Assembly (NCBI GenBank): GCA_050744245.1
Contig: JBOGGX010000260.1
Location: forward strand, 1-14,581
Direction of reading: 5' to 3'
Source of the DNA: JBOGGX01 sp050744245
Lineage (GTDB): Bacteria; Actinomycetota; Acidimicrobiia; Acidimicrobiales; JBOGGX01
Length of the DNA stretch: 14,581 bases
Shown: piece after piece, positions 8,091 through 14,581 of the stretch
Layout: the number at the start of each line of letters is the position of its first letter
How positions within the stretch are numbered: the stretch's first letter is position 1
Translations under genes and position numbers: made by a program
The notes under the pieces: generated by a model
Databases searched by the model: none
Told to the model about the DNA's origin: nothing
What the model saw: the letters and a program-made list of their open reading frames with translations, nothing else

Positions 8091-8268
8091 CGCCCCCACC
8101 ACCTCGACCACGGCGCTAGCCGGCGGGCCCGGATCTCCAGGCGGCCGGCCGGCGAGCGGCGGCAGCGTGGCGGACACCGGCCTCGCCGTCGGCCGCCTGG
8201 TCGGGCTGGCGCTCGGCCTCATCGTGGTCGGCGGCGCCGTTCGGCGCCGAGCGGTCAGGGGTCGATGA
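8090..8268 (+). other. Linker and sortase-like cell-wall anchor of the DUF11 protein
   Basis: The last 59 codons encode a Pro/Thr/Ser/Gly/Ala linker (A-P-A-P-T-T-S-T-T), then S-V-A-D-T-G, a hydrophobic stretch of about 18 residues (G-R-L-V-G-L-A-L-G-L-I-V-V-G-G-A-V), and a basic end R-R-R-A-V-R-G-R. This three-part layout is that of a sortase signal, with VADTG in place of LPxTG and close to the LAxTG form used by class E sortases of high-GC Gram-positives. The TGA at 8266-8268 overlaps the 3' end of the convergent Uma2 gene by 14 bp. Confidence 0.6.
8232..8249. other. Perfect hairpin at the convergent DUF11/Uma2 gene ends
   Basis: CGGCGCCG, TT, CGGCGCCG: each arm is itself palindromic, so the segment can fold on either strand into a stem of up to 8 bp. 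It lies in the last codons of the DUF11 gene and just past the Uma2 stop (8255). There is no T-run, so classical intrinsic termination is unlikely. It could slow polymerase or protect 3' ends of both transcripts, or simply reflect Arg/Gly codons. Confidence 0.35.
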
Positions 8269-8779
8269 GACCCGAGATCGAGAGCTCGACCGCCACCGGC
8301 TCGGTTGTCGTGATGTCGGCGCCCTCGGCGACGGTCTCGTAGCGCCCGTCGAGGAGGCGCAGCAGCGCGATCGAGCCGGCCTCGATGTCGACGACCCAGT
8401 AGTGCGGGATCCCCGCCTCCGCATAGGTCACTCGCTTGGTCACCCGGTCGTTGGTCCGGGAGCCAGGCGACACGATCTCGACCACGAGCAGCACGGGAGT
8501 GATTAACCGTGAGTGGGTGATGCTGCCGGCCGGGGCGAGAATCAGATCGGGCTCGACCCGCTGCTCACCAGGTAGATCGAGGTCGGTGGGGGCGAAGAAG
8601 ACCTCATGGCCCGGTGGGCAGGCGTCCTCGACGGTGCGCGAGAGTCGACGGAGGGCGCGCTGGTGAAGAGTCGACGGCGCGGGAGTCATCACGATGGCGC
8701 CTCCGATCAGCTCGTACCTCCGGCCGTCGTCGGGCATCGCTTCGAGATCGGCGATAGTGAGCGCCAGGGTGGACGCCAT
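8255..8779 (-). CDS. Uma2-family PD-(D/E)XK nuclease-like protein
   Basis: Uma2 (DUF820) proteins have a restriction-endonuclease-like fold; their cellular role is poorly known. The protein is 174 residues, close to the usual 180-190. Visible family features: Y-E-L-I-G-G at 22-27, R-V-E-P-D-L-I at 74-80 (likely catalytic D78), V-V-E-I-V-S-P-G-S at 99-107 (E101), D111 and K115, then Y-A-E-A-G-I-P-H-Y-W-V-V-D at 119-131. All expected acidic and basic positions are present, so it may be active. ATG at 8779 is preferred; the frame is open upstream to 8902 but that extension is low-complexity and would overlap ispG by 92 bp. It follows ispG by 31 bp and could be co-transcribed with it. Its 3' end overlaps the DUF11 gene by 14 bp. 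Family assignment is firm, function is not. Confidence 0.88.
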   Translation of the reverse strand: MASTLALTIADLEAMPDDGRRYELIGGAIVMTPAPSTLHQRALRRLSRTVEDACPPGHEVFFAPTDLDLPGEQRVEPDLILAPAGSITHSRLITPVLLVVEIVSPGSRTNDRVTKRVTYAEAGIPHYWVVDIEAGSIALLRLLDGRYETVAEGADITTTEPVAVELSISGLIDP

Positions 8780-8810
8780 GGCCTCGATGGTACTGCGACC
8801 GACGAGACGG

Positions 8811-10049
8811 TCAGGCGCCGACCTTGCGGTGGATGAGCTCGACCTTCTGCTCGCTGGCGTTGACGTCGGCGCCCTGGGTGGCGAGCAGCGTCGCCCGGTC
8901 ACGGGCCGCCTCCCGTGCCGCCTTCTCGGTATCGACGCGGGCCAGCGCGGCGTCGACGCCGTGTTCGTTGATGAACTCGGCCCACTCGACCAGGGCGTCG
9001 ACCATCTCGGCCTCGGGCACGACGGCCACGTTGCGACCCTTCACGAACAGATGGCCGCGCTTGTTGCCCGCGGCGATGCCGAGGTCGGCGTCGCGCGCCT
9101 CACCCGGCCCGTTCACGACGCACCCCATCACCGCCACCTGGAGCGGTAGCTGACGGTCGCCGAAGGCGGCCTGGGCCCGCTCGGCCACGTCGATCACGTC
9201 GATCTCGGCCCGGCCGCAGCTGGGACACGCGATCAGATCGACGTTCTTGCGCTCCCGCAGTCCAAGCGATTCGAGCAGCTGGCGCCCGGCCCTGGCCTCC
9301 TCGACCGGGTCGGCCGTCAGCGAGTAGCGGATCGTGTCGCCGATGCCCTCGGCCAGCAGGGTGGCGATGCCCGCGGTCGACTTGACCAGGCCGGCCGGCG
9401 GGGGCCCGGCCTCGGTGACCCCGAGATGCAGCGGATGGTCGGTCGCTTCGGAGAGCTGCCGGTACGACTCGATCATCAACGGTACCGACGAGGCCTTGAC
9501 CGAGATCTTGACGTCGTCGAAGCCGACCTCGGCCAGCAGGCCAAGCTCCCACATGGCCGACTCGACCATGGCCTCGGGCGTGACCCGGCCGTACTTCTTG
9601 TAGAGGTCAGGGTGGAGCGATCCGCCGTTGACGCCGATGCGGATCGGGATCCCCCGGTCCCTGCACTCCGCCGCCACCAGCTTGATCTGCTCCGGCTTGC
9701 GGATGTTGCCCGGGTTGAGCCGCAGGCAGTGGACGCCGGCCTCGACGGCGGCCAGGGCCATTTTGTACTGGTGGTGGATGTCGGCGACGATCGGGACCGG
9801 GGATCGGGGCACGATGCGGGCCAGCCCGTCGGCGGCCTCGATCTCGTTGCACGTGCAGCGCACGATGTCGGCGCCGGCGCCGTACAGGGCGTAGATCTGG
9901 GCCAGGGTGCCGTCGACGTCGGCCGTCTTGGTGATCGTCATCGACTGCACCGAGATCGGCGCATCGCCGCCGACGGGCACCGGGTGCGTCGGGTGGGCGA
10001 GCACGATCTGGCGGGTCTTCCGCCGGGGGAAGGTGCCGTCGACCTCCAT
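8811..10049 (-). CDS. ispG: 4-hydroxy-3-methylbut-2-en-1-yl diphosphate synthase (IspG/GcpE)
   Basis: IspG converts methylerythritol cyclodiphosphate to HMBPP, the sixth step of the MEP isoprenoid pathway, using a [4Fe-4S] cluster. The protein has 412 residues. The cluster ligands are intact: C275 and C278 (C-P-S-C-G-R), C310 (M-G-C-V-V-N-G-P-G-E) and E317. The N-terminal TIM-barrel shows V-Q-S-M-T at 34-38, V-A-D-I-H at 88-92, L-R-L-N-P-G-N at 109-115 and R-I-G-V-N-G-G-S-L at 137-145. A C-terminal stretch of about 40 residues, rich in Ala, Arg and Glu, extends beyond the E. coli length. ATG at 10049 is only 4 bp past the rseP stop, so the two are probably translationally linked. Dxr from the same pathway is two genes upstream. 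Confidence 0.97.
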   Translation of the reverse strand: MEVDGTFPRRKTRQIVLAHPTHPVPVGGDAPISVQSMTITKTADVDGTLAQIYALYGAGADIVRCTCNEIEAADGLARIVPRSPVPIVADIHHQYKMALAAVEAGVHCLRLNPGNIRKPEQIKLVAAECRDRGIPIRIGVNGGSLHPDLYKKYGRVTPEAMVESAMWELGLLAEVGFDDVKISVKASSVPLMIESYRQLSEATDHPLHLGVTEAGPPPAGLVKSTAGIATLLAEGIGDTIRYSLTADPVEEARAGRQLLESLGLRERKNVDLIACPSCGRAEIDVIDVAERAQAAFGDRQLPLQVAVMGCVVNGPGEARDADLGIAAGNKRGHLFVKGRNVAVVPEAEMVDALVEWAEFINEHGVDAALARVDTEKAAREAARDRATLLATQGADVNASEQKVELIHRKVGA

Positions 10050-10053
10050 GGCC

Positions 10054-11367
10054 TCAGTCGATCGTCAGCGGATCGACGATGTCGAGGTAGAGGGCGGTGA
10101 CCCCGACCACGACCAGGATGGCGACCACGGCATACGCCACGGGGAGCAGCTTGGCCACGTCGGCGTGGTAGCGCTGGCCGTTGCGGCTCCGCAGCCGTTC
10201 GTAGGTGGCGACCGCGACGTGGCCGCCGTCGAGCGGCAGCAGGGGGATGAGATTGAACACGCCGACGAAGATGTTGAGCAGGATGAAGATCTGGAGGAAC
10301 TGAGCGAAGCCGGCCTCGGTGAGCTCCGCTCCCAACCGGAGGGCGCCGAGGATCGACAGCACCCGGTTGGAACCCTCACCCTCGATCGATTCGCCGCCGC
10401 CGCTCGGTGGCGGCACCGGCCGGTCACCGGTGGCCTCGCCGAAGAAATCGGCCAGTCCGGACGGCGAGAAGAACTGGACCAGGCTCTGCCCGGTGAGCTT
10501 GGTGATCCGGCCGAACTCGACGAACGACCGACCCGCCGCCTCCACCGGCCCGTAGGTGACCGTCGGCAGCGTCGGGGAGACGCCGAGGAAGCCCTGGCTC
10601 GCTCCGTTGCGGGTGCGCGATCCCAGCGTCGTGTCGAGGGTCAGCACCTCGTCGCCCCGCTCGATCACGATGTCGATCGGCTCGTCCGGCCGGTCGGTGA
10701 TCACCACGCGGAGGTCGTCGAACGTCGACACCGACGCGCCATCGATGGAGATGATGCGGTCGCCGGGCCGCAATCCGGCGTCGTCGGCCGCGCTGCCGTC
10801 CTCTACCGTCTCGATCACCCAGCCATCGTCGGTGAGGGGGTTGGCGCCCAGCTTGCCGCCGGGCAACCCGATCATGCTGAGCAGTACGAACAGGCACACC
10901 AGGGCGATGAGGAAGTGCATCGCCGAGCCGGCCAACCCGACCGCCAGCCGGCGGGGGTACGACTTCTCCCGGTAGGTGCGGGGCTCGTCAACCGGGTCGA
11001 CCTCTTCGAGGTTGCTCATCCCGATGACCTTGACGTAGGCCCCGGCCGGGATGGCCTTGACTCCGTACTCGGTCTCGCCTCGTACGAACGAGCCGATTCT
11101 GGGACCGAACCCGATGAAGAACTCGGTGACCTTCATGTCGGACCACTTGGCCGTGAGGTAGTGGCCCAGCTCGTGGAGGAAGATCATCACGATGATCGCG
11201 AAGGCGAAGATGGCCCAGTAGGGCAGGAAGACGGCCAACGCGAGGAAGCCGGCGACCAGCAGCACGAGGCCGACGATCGAGTTCTTGTTCGGTTCGTCCT
11301 GCACCGGGCCCTTCACTTCCTTGGGCAGGTCGTAGACCACCGGCTCGTAGCTGGGGCTGTCGTTCAC
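10054..11367 (-). CDS. rseP: Site-2 protease, M50 family (RseP-like)
   Basis: Membrane metalloprotease that cuts transmembrane substrates such as anti-sigma factors or signal-peptide remnants; its substrate here is unknown. The protein has 437 residues. The zinc site is intact: H-E-L-G-H at 65-69 in an early membrane helix and L-L-P-L-D-G-G-H at 376-383, with D380 the third ligand, preceded by N372. A single PDZ domain spans about 182-250 (A-G-L-R-P-G-D-R-I at 197-205). Membrane segments lie near 31-50, 52-70, 145-167, 355-377 and 408-428. A soluble N-terminus of about 30 residues precedes the first helix, longer than in E. coli RseP. The start is GTG at 11367, overlapping the dxr stop by 4 bp (GTGA). 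The stop is 4 bp before ispG. A rseP beside dxr and cdsA is widespread in bacteria. Confidence 0.94.
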   Translation of the reverse strand: MNDSPSYEPVVYDLPKEVKGPVQDEPNKNSIVGLVLLVAGFLALAVFLPYWAIFAFAIIVMIFLHELGHYLTAKWSDMKVTEFFIGFGPRIGSFVRGETEYGVKAIPAGAYVKVIGMSNLEEVDPVDEPRTYREKSYPRRLAVGLAGSAMHFLIALVCLFVLLSMIGLPGGKLGANPLTDDGWVIETVEDGSAADDAGLRPGDRIISIDGASVSTFDDLRVVITDRPDEPIDIVIERGDEVLTLDTTLGSRTRNGASQGFLGVSPTLPTVTYGPVEAAGRSFVEFGRITKLTGQSLVQFFSPSGLADFFGEATGDRPVPPPSGGGESIEGEGSNRVLSILGALRLGAELTEAGFAQFLQIFILLNIFVGVFNLIPLLPLDGGHVAVATYERLRSRNGQRYHADVAKLLPVAYAVVAILVVVGVTALYLDIVDPLTID

Positions 11368-12530
11368 GCGGCGGATGCCTTCTTGTCGATGACCCGGCCG
11401 GCCTCCCGTCGGGCCCGCCGGTCGGCGTCGACCACGGCGTCGACGCTGGTCGGTGGGGCACCATCATGCCGGGCCAGGACCGCATTGAGAACATCGGGAA
11501 TGGCCAACCACGGAATGCGCCCCCCGAGAAAGGCCTCGACGGCCACCTCGTTGGCCGCGTTCAGCCACGCCGGGGCGGTCCCGCCCAGCCGGCCGGCCTC
11601 GAACGCGATGGCGAGGCACGGGAAGGCGTCGACGTCGGGAGGCTCGAAGTCGAGACGGGCGAGCCCCCGCCAGTCGATGCGTCCGAACGGGGTCGTCAGC
11701 CGGTCGGGATAGGCCATGGCGTACCCGATCGGCAGCCGCATGTCCGGCATCGAGAGCTGGGCGATGGTGGCGCCGTCGGTGAACTCGACCATCGAGTGGA
11801 CGACCGACTGGGGGTGCACGACCACCTCGATCCGGTCGTAGCCCACCAGGAACAGCTCATGGGCCTCGATCACCTCGAGCCCCTTGTTCATCAGGGTCGA
11901 CGAGTCGATGGTCACCTTGGGACCCATGCGCCACGTCGGGTGGGCCAGGGCGTCGCCGACGGTCACGCCGTTCAGCTCGTCACGTCTGCGGCCCCGGAAC
12001 GGGCCGCCGCTGGCGGTCAGGACGATGCGGCCGACGCGTTCGGGGTCACCGGCCGCGTTGGCATGCAGGCACTGGTGCACGGCCGAGTGTTCGCTGTCGA
12101 TCGGAATGAGCTCGGCCCCGGGGGTGTCCCTCACGCCCTGCACCACGGGCCCGCCGGCGATGAGTGACTCCTTGTTGGCCAGGCACAGACGACGACCGCC
12201 GAGGAGCGTCGACATGGTCACGCCGAGCCCGGCGAACCCGACCACGGCGTTCACGACGAGCTCGGCCGTGGACGCCACCGCGGCCAGGGCCTCGGCGCCG
12301 GCCACCACCTCGGTTCCGGGCGGCAGCCGCCGTCGCAGCTCGGGGACGTGCCTCGGTTCACCGATCGCTACCACCCGGGGCGCGAACTCGGCCGCCTGGC
12401 GGGCCAACCGGTCGACCGACGACCAGGCACCGAGGGCCACGACGTCGTAGCGGTCGCGCTCGGCCCGCACGACATCGAGCGTCTGGGTGCCGATCGAGCC
12501 CGTCGAGCCGAGGACGGCGACGGTGGTCAC
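11364..12530 (-). CDS. dxr: 1-deoxy-D-xylulose 5-phosphate reductoisomerase (DXR/IspC)
   Basis: DXR makes 2-C-methyl-D-erythritol 4-phosphate from DXP with NADPH, the first committed MEP-pathway step and the target of fosmidomycin. The protein is 388 residues, normal length. The N-terminal Rossmann motif G-S-T-G-S-I-G is at 8-14. L-A-N-K-E-S is at 117-122. Metal ligands are D145 and E147 (I-D-S-E-H-S-A) and E219 (N-K-G-L-E-V-I-E-A). The S-G-G-P-F-R loop is at 174-179 and H-P-T-W-R-M-G at 197-203, matching the flexible-lid region. All catalytic residues expected are present. The start is GTG at 12530, which puts the Rossmann motif at its usual distance from the N-terminus; no well-spaced Shine-Dalgarno is seen. 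It lies 41 bp downstream of cdsA and overlaps rseP by 4 bp. Confidence 0.97.
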   Translation of the reverse strand: MTTVAVLGSTGSIGTQTLDVVRAERDRYDVVALGAWSSVDRLARQAAEFAPRVVAIGEPRHVPELRRRLPPGTEVVAGAEALAAVASTAELVVNAVVGFAGLGVTMSTLLGGRRLCLANKESLIAGGPVVQGVRDTPGAELIPIDSEHSAVHQCLHANAAGDPERVGRIVLTASGGPFRGRRRDELNGVTVGDALAHPTWRMGPKVTIDSSTLMNKGLEVIEAHELFLVGYDRIEVVVHPQSVVHSMVEFTDGATIAQLSMPDMRLPIGYAMAYPDRLTTPFGRIDWRGLARLDFEPPDVDAFPCLAIAFEAGRLGGTAPAWLNAANEVAVEAFLGGRIPWLAIPDVLNAVLARHDGAPPTSVDAVVDADRRARREAGRVIDKKASAA

Positions 12531-12571
12531 GACGGGAGGCTACGCCCTCCGGATCAGCGGGACGGCGTCGG

Positions 12572-13951
12572 TCAGAAGATCAGCCAGGCGACGTAGTAGG
12601 TGGTGGGGAGGGCGAACAGCAGGGCGTCGAACCGGTCGAGCAGCCCGCCGTGGCCGGGCAGGAGCTCGCCCATGTCCTTGACCCCAAGGTCACGCTTGAT
12701 CAACGACTCGGCCAGATCGCCCAGCGGCGCGGCCAAGGCGACGGCCACGCCCAGGCGGAACGCGACATAGAAGTCGTCCCACGGCGCCACCCCTGGGAAC
12801 AGACCGAGGAAGATCACCGCCGACAGCACGGCGAGGATCACCCCGCCGGCCAGGCCCTCCCACGTCTTGTTCGGGCTGATCGCGGTCAGCGGCGATCGTC
12901 CAAAGGCGCGCCCGACCACGAGGCCACCGATGTCGTAGAACACCGCCGGGATCACCGCGCCGAGCAGCAGGCCGACGCCGTTCGGCAGCTGCAGCAGGAG
13001 GGCGGCGAACGACCCGACCACGCCGACGTAGCACACCCCGAAGAGCGTGGTCGACACGCCGCCGACCGCCCGCTCCGTGTTCCCCGGTCCCCACCAGTAC
13101 CACAACAGGCTGAAGACGACGGTCAGGAAGAGCAGCAGCGGAATCGCGGCCGGGCCCTTCCAGTAGGCGGCCAGCACCATGCCGACGCTGGCGACGATGC
13201 CGAGGATGGTGGCCGGCTGGTGGCCGGCGCGGCGCAGCGCGTTGAAGAACTCGGCCGCGGCGAGGAGGATCACCGCCGTCACCAGGAACATGGTGAACAT
13301 CTCGCCCAGGGCGAACAGCAGCACGGCAACGGCGGCGAAGGCCACCCCGACCACGATCGCGGTCTGCAGGTCGCGGGGACCGGGCGTCGGCCGTTCGTAG
13401 GGAGCGGCCGCTCCGGCGCGGCTCCCGGCGGTCGAGCGCCGCGGATCGCTCGTGATCGGCCTGGCGCTCGGCGGCGAGAAGACGGGCTCTGGCACCTCGC
13501 CGGGCGGCACCGCGCCACCAGGGGGCGGCGGGGGCGGCGGCGGTGGAGCTCCGGCCGGCCGGCGCGGGTCGCCGCTCAGGTCGTCGAAGGTGAAGAACCC
13601 GGGCTCGGGGCGGGACGGATCGAGCGCACCGACCCGGCTGTCGTCGTCGGCCAGGGTCGAGAAGTCGTCGACCTCGTCGATGTCCTGACCCGTGTCGTCC
13701 CCTCGCCACCTCGGCTGCGACGTGGTGAAGGACGACCAGGCGTTGGCCTCCTCCTCGCTGTCGTCGCCACCCTCGGAGGCGAAGATCCGCGGCACCTCGC
13801 CCGTGCCCGGTTCGGTCCAGTGCGGCATCGCCGTGTCGTCGTCGGCCGCCGGCCCGGGCTCACCCTCTTGGTCGGCGTCGTCGGCGCCGATGATGCGGAC
13901 CCCTTCGGCGGGGTCGGTCGGTTCCTTCGGTCGCTCGCGCTTCTCGTCCAT
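12572..13951 (-). CDS. cdsA: Phosphatidate cytidylyltransferase (CDP-diacylglycerol synthase) with long disordered N-terminus
   Basis: CdsA makes CDP-diacylglycerol from phosphatidate and CTP at the membrane, the branch point of phospholipid synthesis. The protein has 459 residues. The catalytic half (about 195-459) has multiple hydrophobic helices and the complete family signature at 416-442: S-L-I-K-R-D-L-G-V-K-D, then L-P-G-H-G-G-L-L-D-R-F-D. P-N-K-T-W-E-G at 360-366 and the D-I-G-G element at 340-343 are also present. Unusually, about 190 residues precede the first helix: an acidic Asp/Glu/Ser-rich part (1-130), nine consecutive prolines (136-144), and a Pro/Arg/Ser part (145-194). ATG at 13951 has a GGAGGAGG ribosome-binding site, so the extension looks genuinely translated. 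It follows frr by 17 bp. Confidence 0.95.
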   Translation of the reverse strand: MDEKRERPKEPTDPAEGVRIIGADDADQEGEPGPAADDDTAMPHWTEPGTGEVPRIFASEGGDDSEEEANAWSSFTTSQPRWRGDDTGQDIDEVDDFSTLADDDSRVGALDPSRPEPGFFTFDDLSGDPRRPAGAPPPPPPPPPGGAVPPGEVPEPVFSPPSARPITSDPRRSTAGSRAGAAAPYERPTPGPRDLQTAIVVGVAFAAVAVLLFALGEMFTMFLVTAVILLAAAEFFNALRRAGHQPATILGIVASVGMVLAAYWKGPAAIPLLLFLTVVFSLLWYWWGPGNTERAVGGVSTTLFGVCYVGVVGSFAALLLQLPNGVGLLLGAVIPAVFYDIGGLVVGRAFGRSPLTAISPNKTWEGLAGGVILAVLSAVIFLGLFPGVAPWDDFYVAFRLGVAVALAAPLGDLAESLIKRDLGVKDMGELLPGHGGLLDRFDALLFALPTTYYVAWLIF

Positions 13952-13968
13952 GAGGACCTCCTCCTCGA

Positions 13969-14541
13969 TCAGACCTCGAGCAGCTCGTGCTCTTTGTGCT
14001 CGAGCGCCTGGTCGATATCGGCCTCTCTTGCGTGGGTGACGCGGTCGAGCTCCTTCTCCGCTCTCACCAGTTCGTCCTCGGAGATGTCGCCCTCCTTGGC
14101 CAGCACCTCGAGCTCGTGGCGGGAGTGCCGGCGAAGGTTGCGGACGGCCACCTTGCCGTCCTCGGCCATCTGCCTGACCTTGCGGACCAGCTCACGCCGG
14201 CGCTCCTCGGTGAGCTGGGGGAACGCCAGCCGGATGATCTGGCCGTCGTTGGATGGGTTGAGCCCCAGATCGGATGACCGGATCGCCTTTTCGATGGCAC
14301 CCATCGAGTTCCTGTCGAACGGTGAGACGACGAGCATCCTGGCCTCGGGCACGCTGAAGCTGGCCAGCTGCTGCAACGGCACCTCGCTGCCGTAGTAGTC
14401 GACGGAGAGCTTCTCGATCAGCGCCGAGTTGGCCCGGCCGGTGCGGATGGTGCCGAAGTCGTGGCGGGCATGGGCCACCGCCTTCTGCATCTTCTCCCTG
14501 GCCTCCTCGAGCACCACGTCGACCAAGCCGTCGTCGTTCAT
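13969..14541 (-). CDS. frr: Ribosome recycling factor
   Basis: RRF splits post-termination ribosomes together with EF-G. The protein is 190 residues (E. coli 185) and aligns end to end: helical segment 5-28, I-R-T-G-R-A at 32-37, V-D-Y-Y-G-S-E-V-P-L at 47-56, then V-S-P-F-D at 72-76, P-S-N-D-G at 96-100, P-Q-L-T-E-E-R-R at 108-115, and V-A-V-R-N-L-R-R at 131-138. ATG at 14541 is chosen: it begins M-N-D-D-G-L, at the family's usual distance from R-T-G-R-A. An in-frame GTG at 14571 would add ten residues without family support. pyrH normally lies upstream, which would be beyond the right edge; only 40 bases remain there and hold nothing recognisable. Confidence 0.96.
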   Translation of the reverse strand: MNDDGLVDVVLEEAREKMQKAVAHARHDFGTIRTGRANSALIEKLSVDYYGSEVPLQQLASFSVPEARMLVVSPFDRNSMGAIEKAIRSSDLGLNPSNDGQIIRLAFPQLTEERRRELVRKVRQMAEDGKVAVRNLRRHSRHELEVLAKEGDISEDELVRAEKELDRVTHAREADIDQALEHKEHELLEV

Positions 14542-14581
14542 CGGTGCCCCAACCTCGTCTCGCCAGAACACACGTCGAGTC

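Larger units (their letters stand above)
3403..8268 (+). pseudogene. Broken gene for a secreted DUF11-repeat surface protein with a sortase-like C-terminus
   Basis: Signal peptide: five Arg (5-9), hydrophobic core, cleavage likely after A-P-A at residue 32. Next comes an extracellular domain (about 33-365) with W-A-G-L-H-W-G-A-R and Y-Q-R-F-A-D-V-T-S-L-V, then nine DUF11-like repeats, a Pro/Thr/Gly linker and a VADTG-membrane-Arg tail. Lesions, read from where homology changes frame: base lost at 3842-3848; base gained at 5449-5451; lost at 6176-6180; lost at 7340-7344; TAA at 7478-7480; lost at 7878-7880; lost at 7916-7917; gained at 7976-7979. Five losses and two gains restore 4869 nt, 1622 codons. 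Repeat spacing agrees: the 5769-to-6141 interval is 372 nt, but 6141-to-6521 is 380 and 7320-to-7718 is 398, each one base short of a multiple of three. As it stands translation stops at 3867 after 154 residues. Between lesions the protein is well conserved, so decay would be recent. Sequencing error is the alternative. The ligand is unknown; adhesion or envelope structure is inference. Confidence 0.8.

Noticed and set aside
8780..8902. N-terminal extension of the Uma2 protein
   Set aside because: It would overlap ispG by 92 bp with low-complexity Ser/Arg sequence; the family N-terminus fits ATG 8779.
9907..11712. 601-residue plus-strand open frame
   Set aside because: Antisense to ispG, rseP and dxr, all complete on the minus strand; no recognisable domain.
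12164..14395. 743-residue plus-strand open frame
   Set aside because: Antisense to dxr, cdsA and frr; composition is typical of a shadow frame.

Overview
This 14.6 kb window is very GC-rich (around 70% by eye) and looks like a chromosomal housekeeping region of a high-GC Gram-positive bacterium (Actinomycetota). The gene order, the short type-3 prolyl-tRNA synthetase and the acidic tail on NusA suggest an Acidimicrobiia-like lineage; that placement is inference. No rRNA, tRNA, CRISPR array, insertion sequence or phage gene was found.

Layout. Reading the minus strand from the right edge: frr (ribosome recycling factor), cdsA (CDP-diacylglycerol synthase with a long disordered N-terminus), dxr (MEP isoprenoid pathway), rseP (site-2 membrane protease), ispG (MEP pathway) and a Uma2-type PD-(D/E)XK protein. 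These are tightly packed (gaps of 4 to 41 bp, one 4-bp overlap) and look like one operon. After a break the minus strand resumes with proS, then rimP and nusA. nusA runs off the left edge and its GTG start overlaps the rimP stop. The order frr-cdsA-dxr-rseP-ispG-proS-rimP-nusA is a familiar actinobacterial block joining translation, phospholipid and isoprenoid synthesis.

The break is the accessory part. A single large plus-strand gene (3403-8268) lies between Uma2/ispG and proS, against the direction of everything else. It encodes a secreted surface protein: a signal peptide, a folded N-terminal domain of about 330 residues, nine DUF11-type repeats of about 125 residues, a Pro/Thr/Gly-rich linker, and a C-terminal VADTG-membrane-Arg tail resembling a sortase signal. 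The frame is broken by seven single-base indels and one in-frame TAA, while about 9.4 kb of flanking genes carry no lesion. Repairing them gives an open frame of 1622 codons. It is either a recently inactivated gene or a locally mis-sequenced repeat region; the clean flanks favour the first.

Regulation visible in the sequence: the 109-bp divergent region between proS and the DUF11 gene carries facing candidate promoters around one palindrome. The 201-bp leader of rimP-nusA carries a tandem 9-bp repeat, a palindrome where a -35 box would be, a strong -10 box, and a terminator-like hairpin before rimP. No clear new multi-gene system was found. The best leads are the decayed surface-protein gene, these two regulatory regions, the CdsA N-terminal extension, and a ProRS lacking its zinc cysteines.
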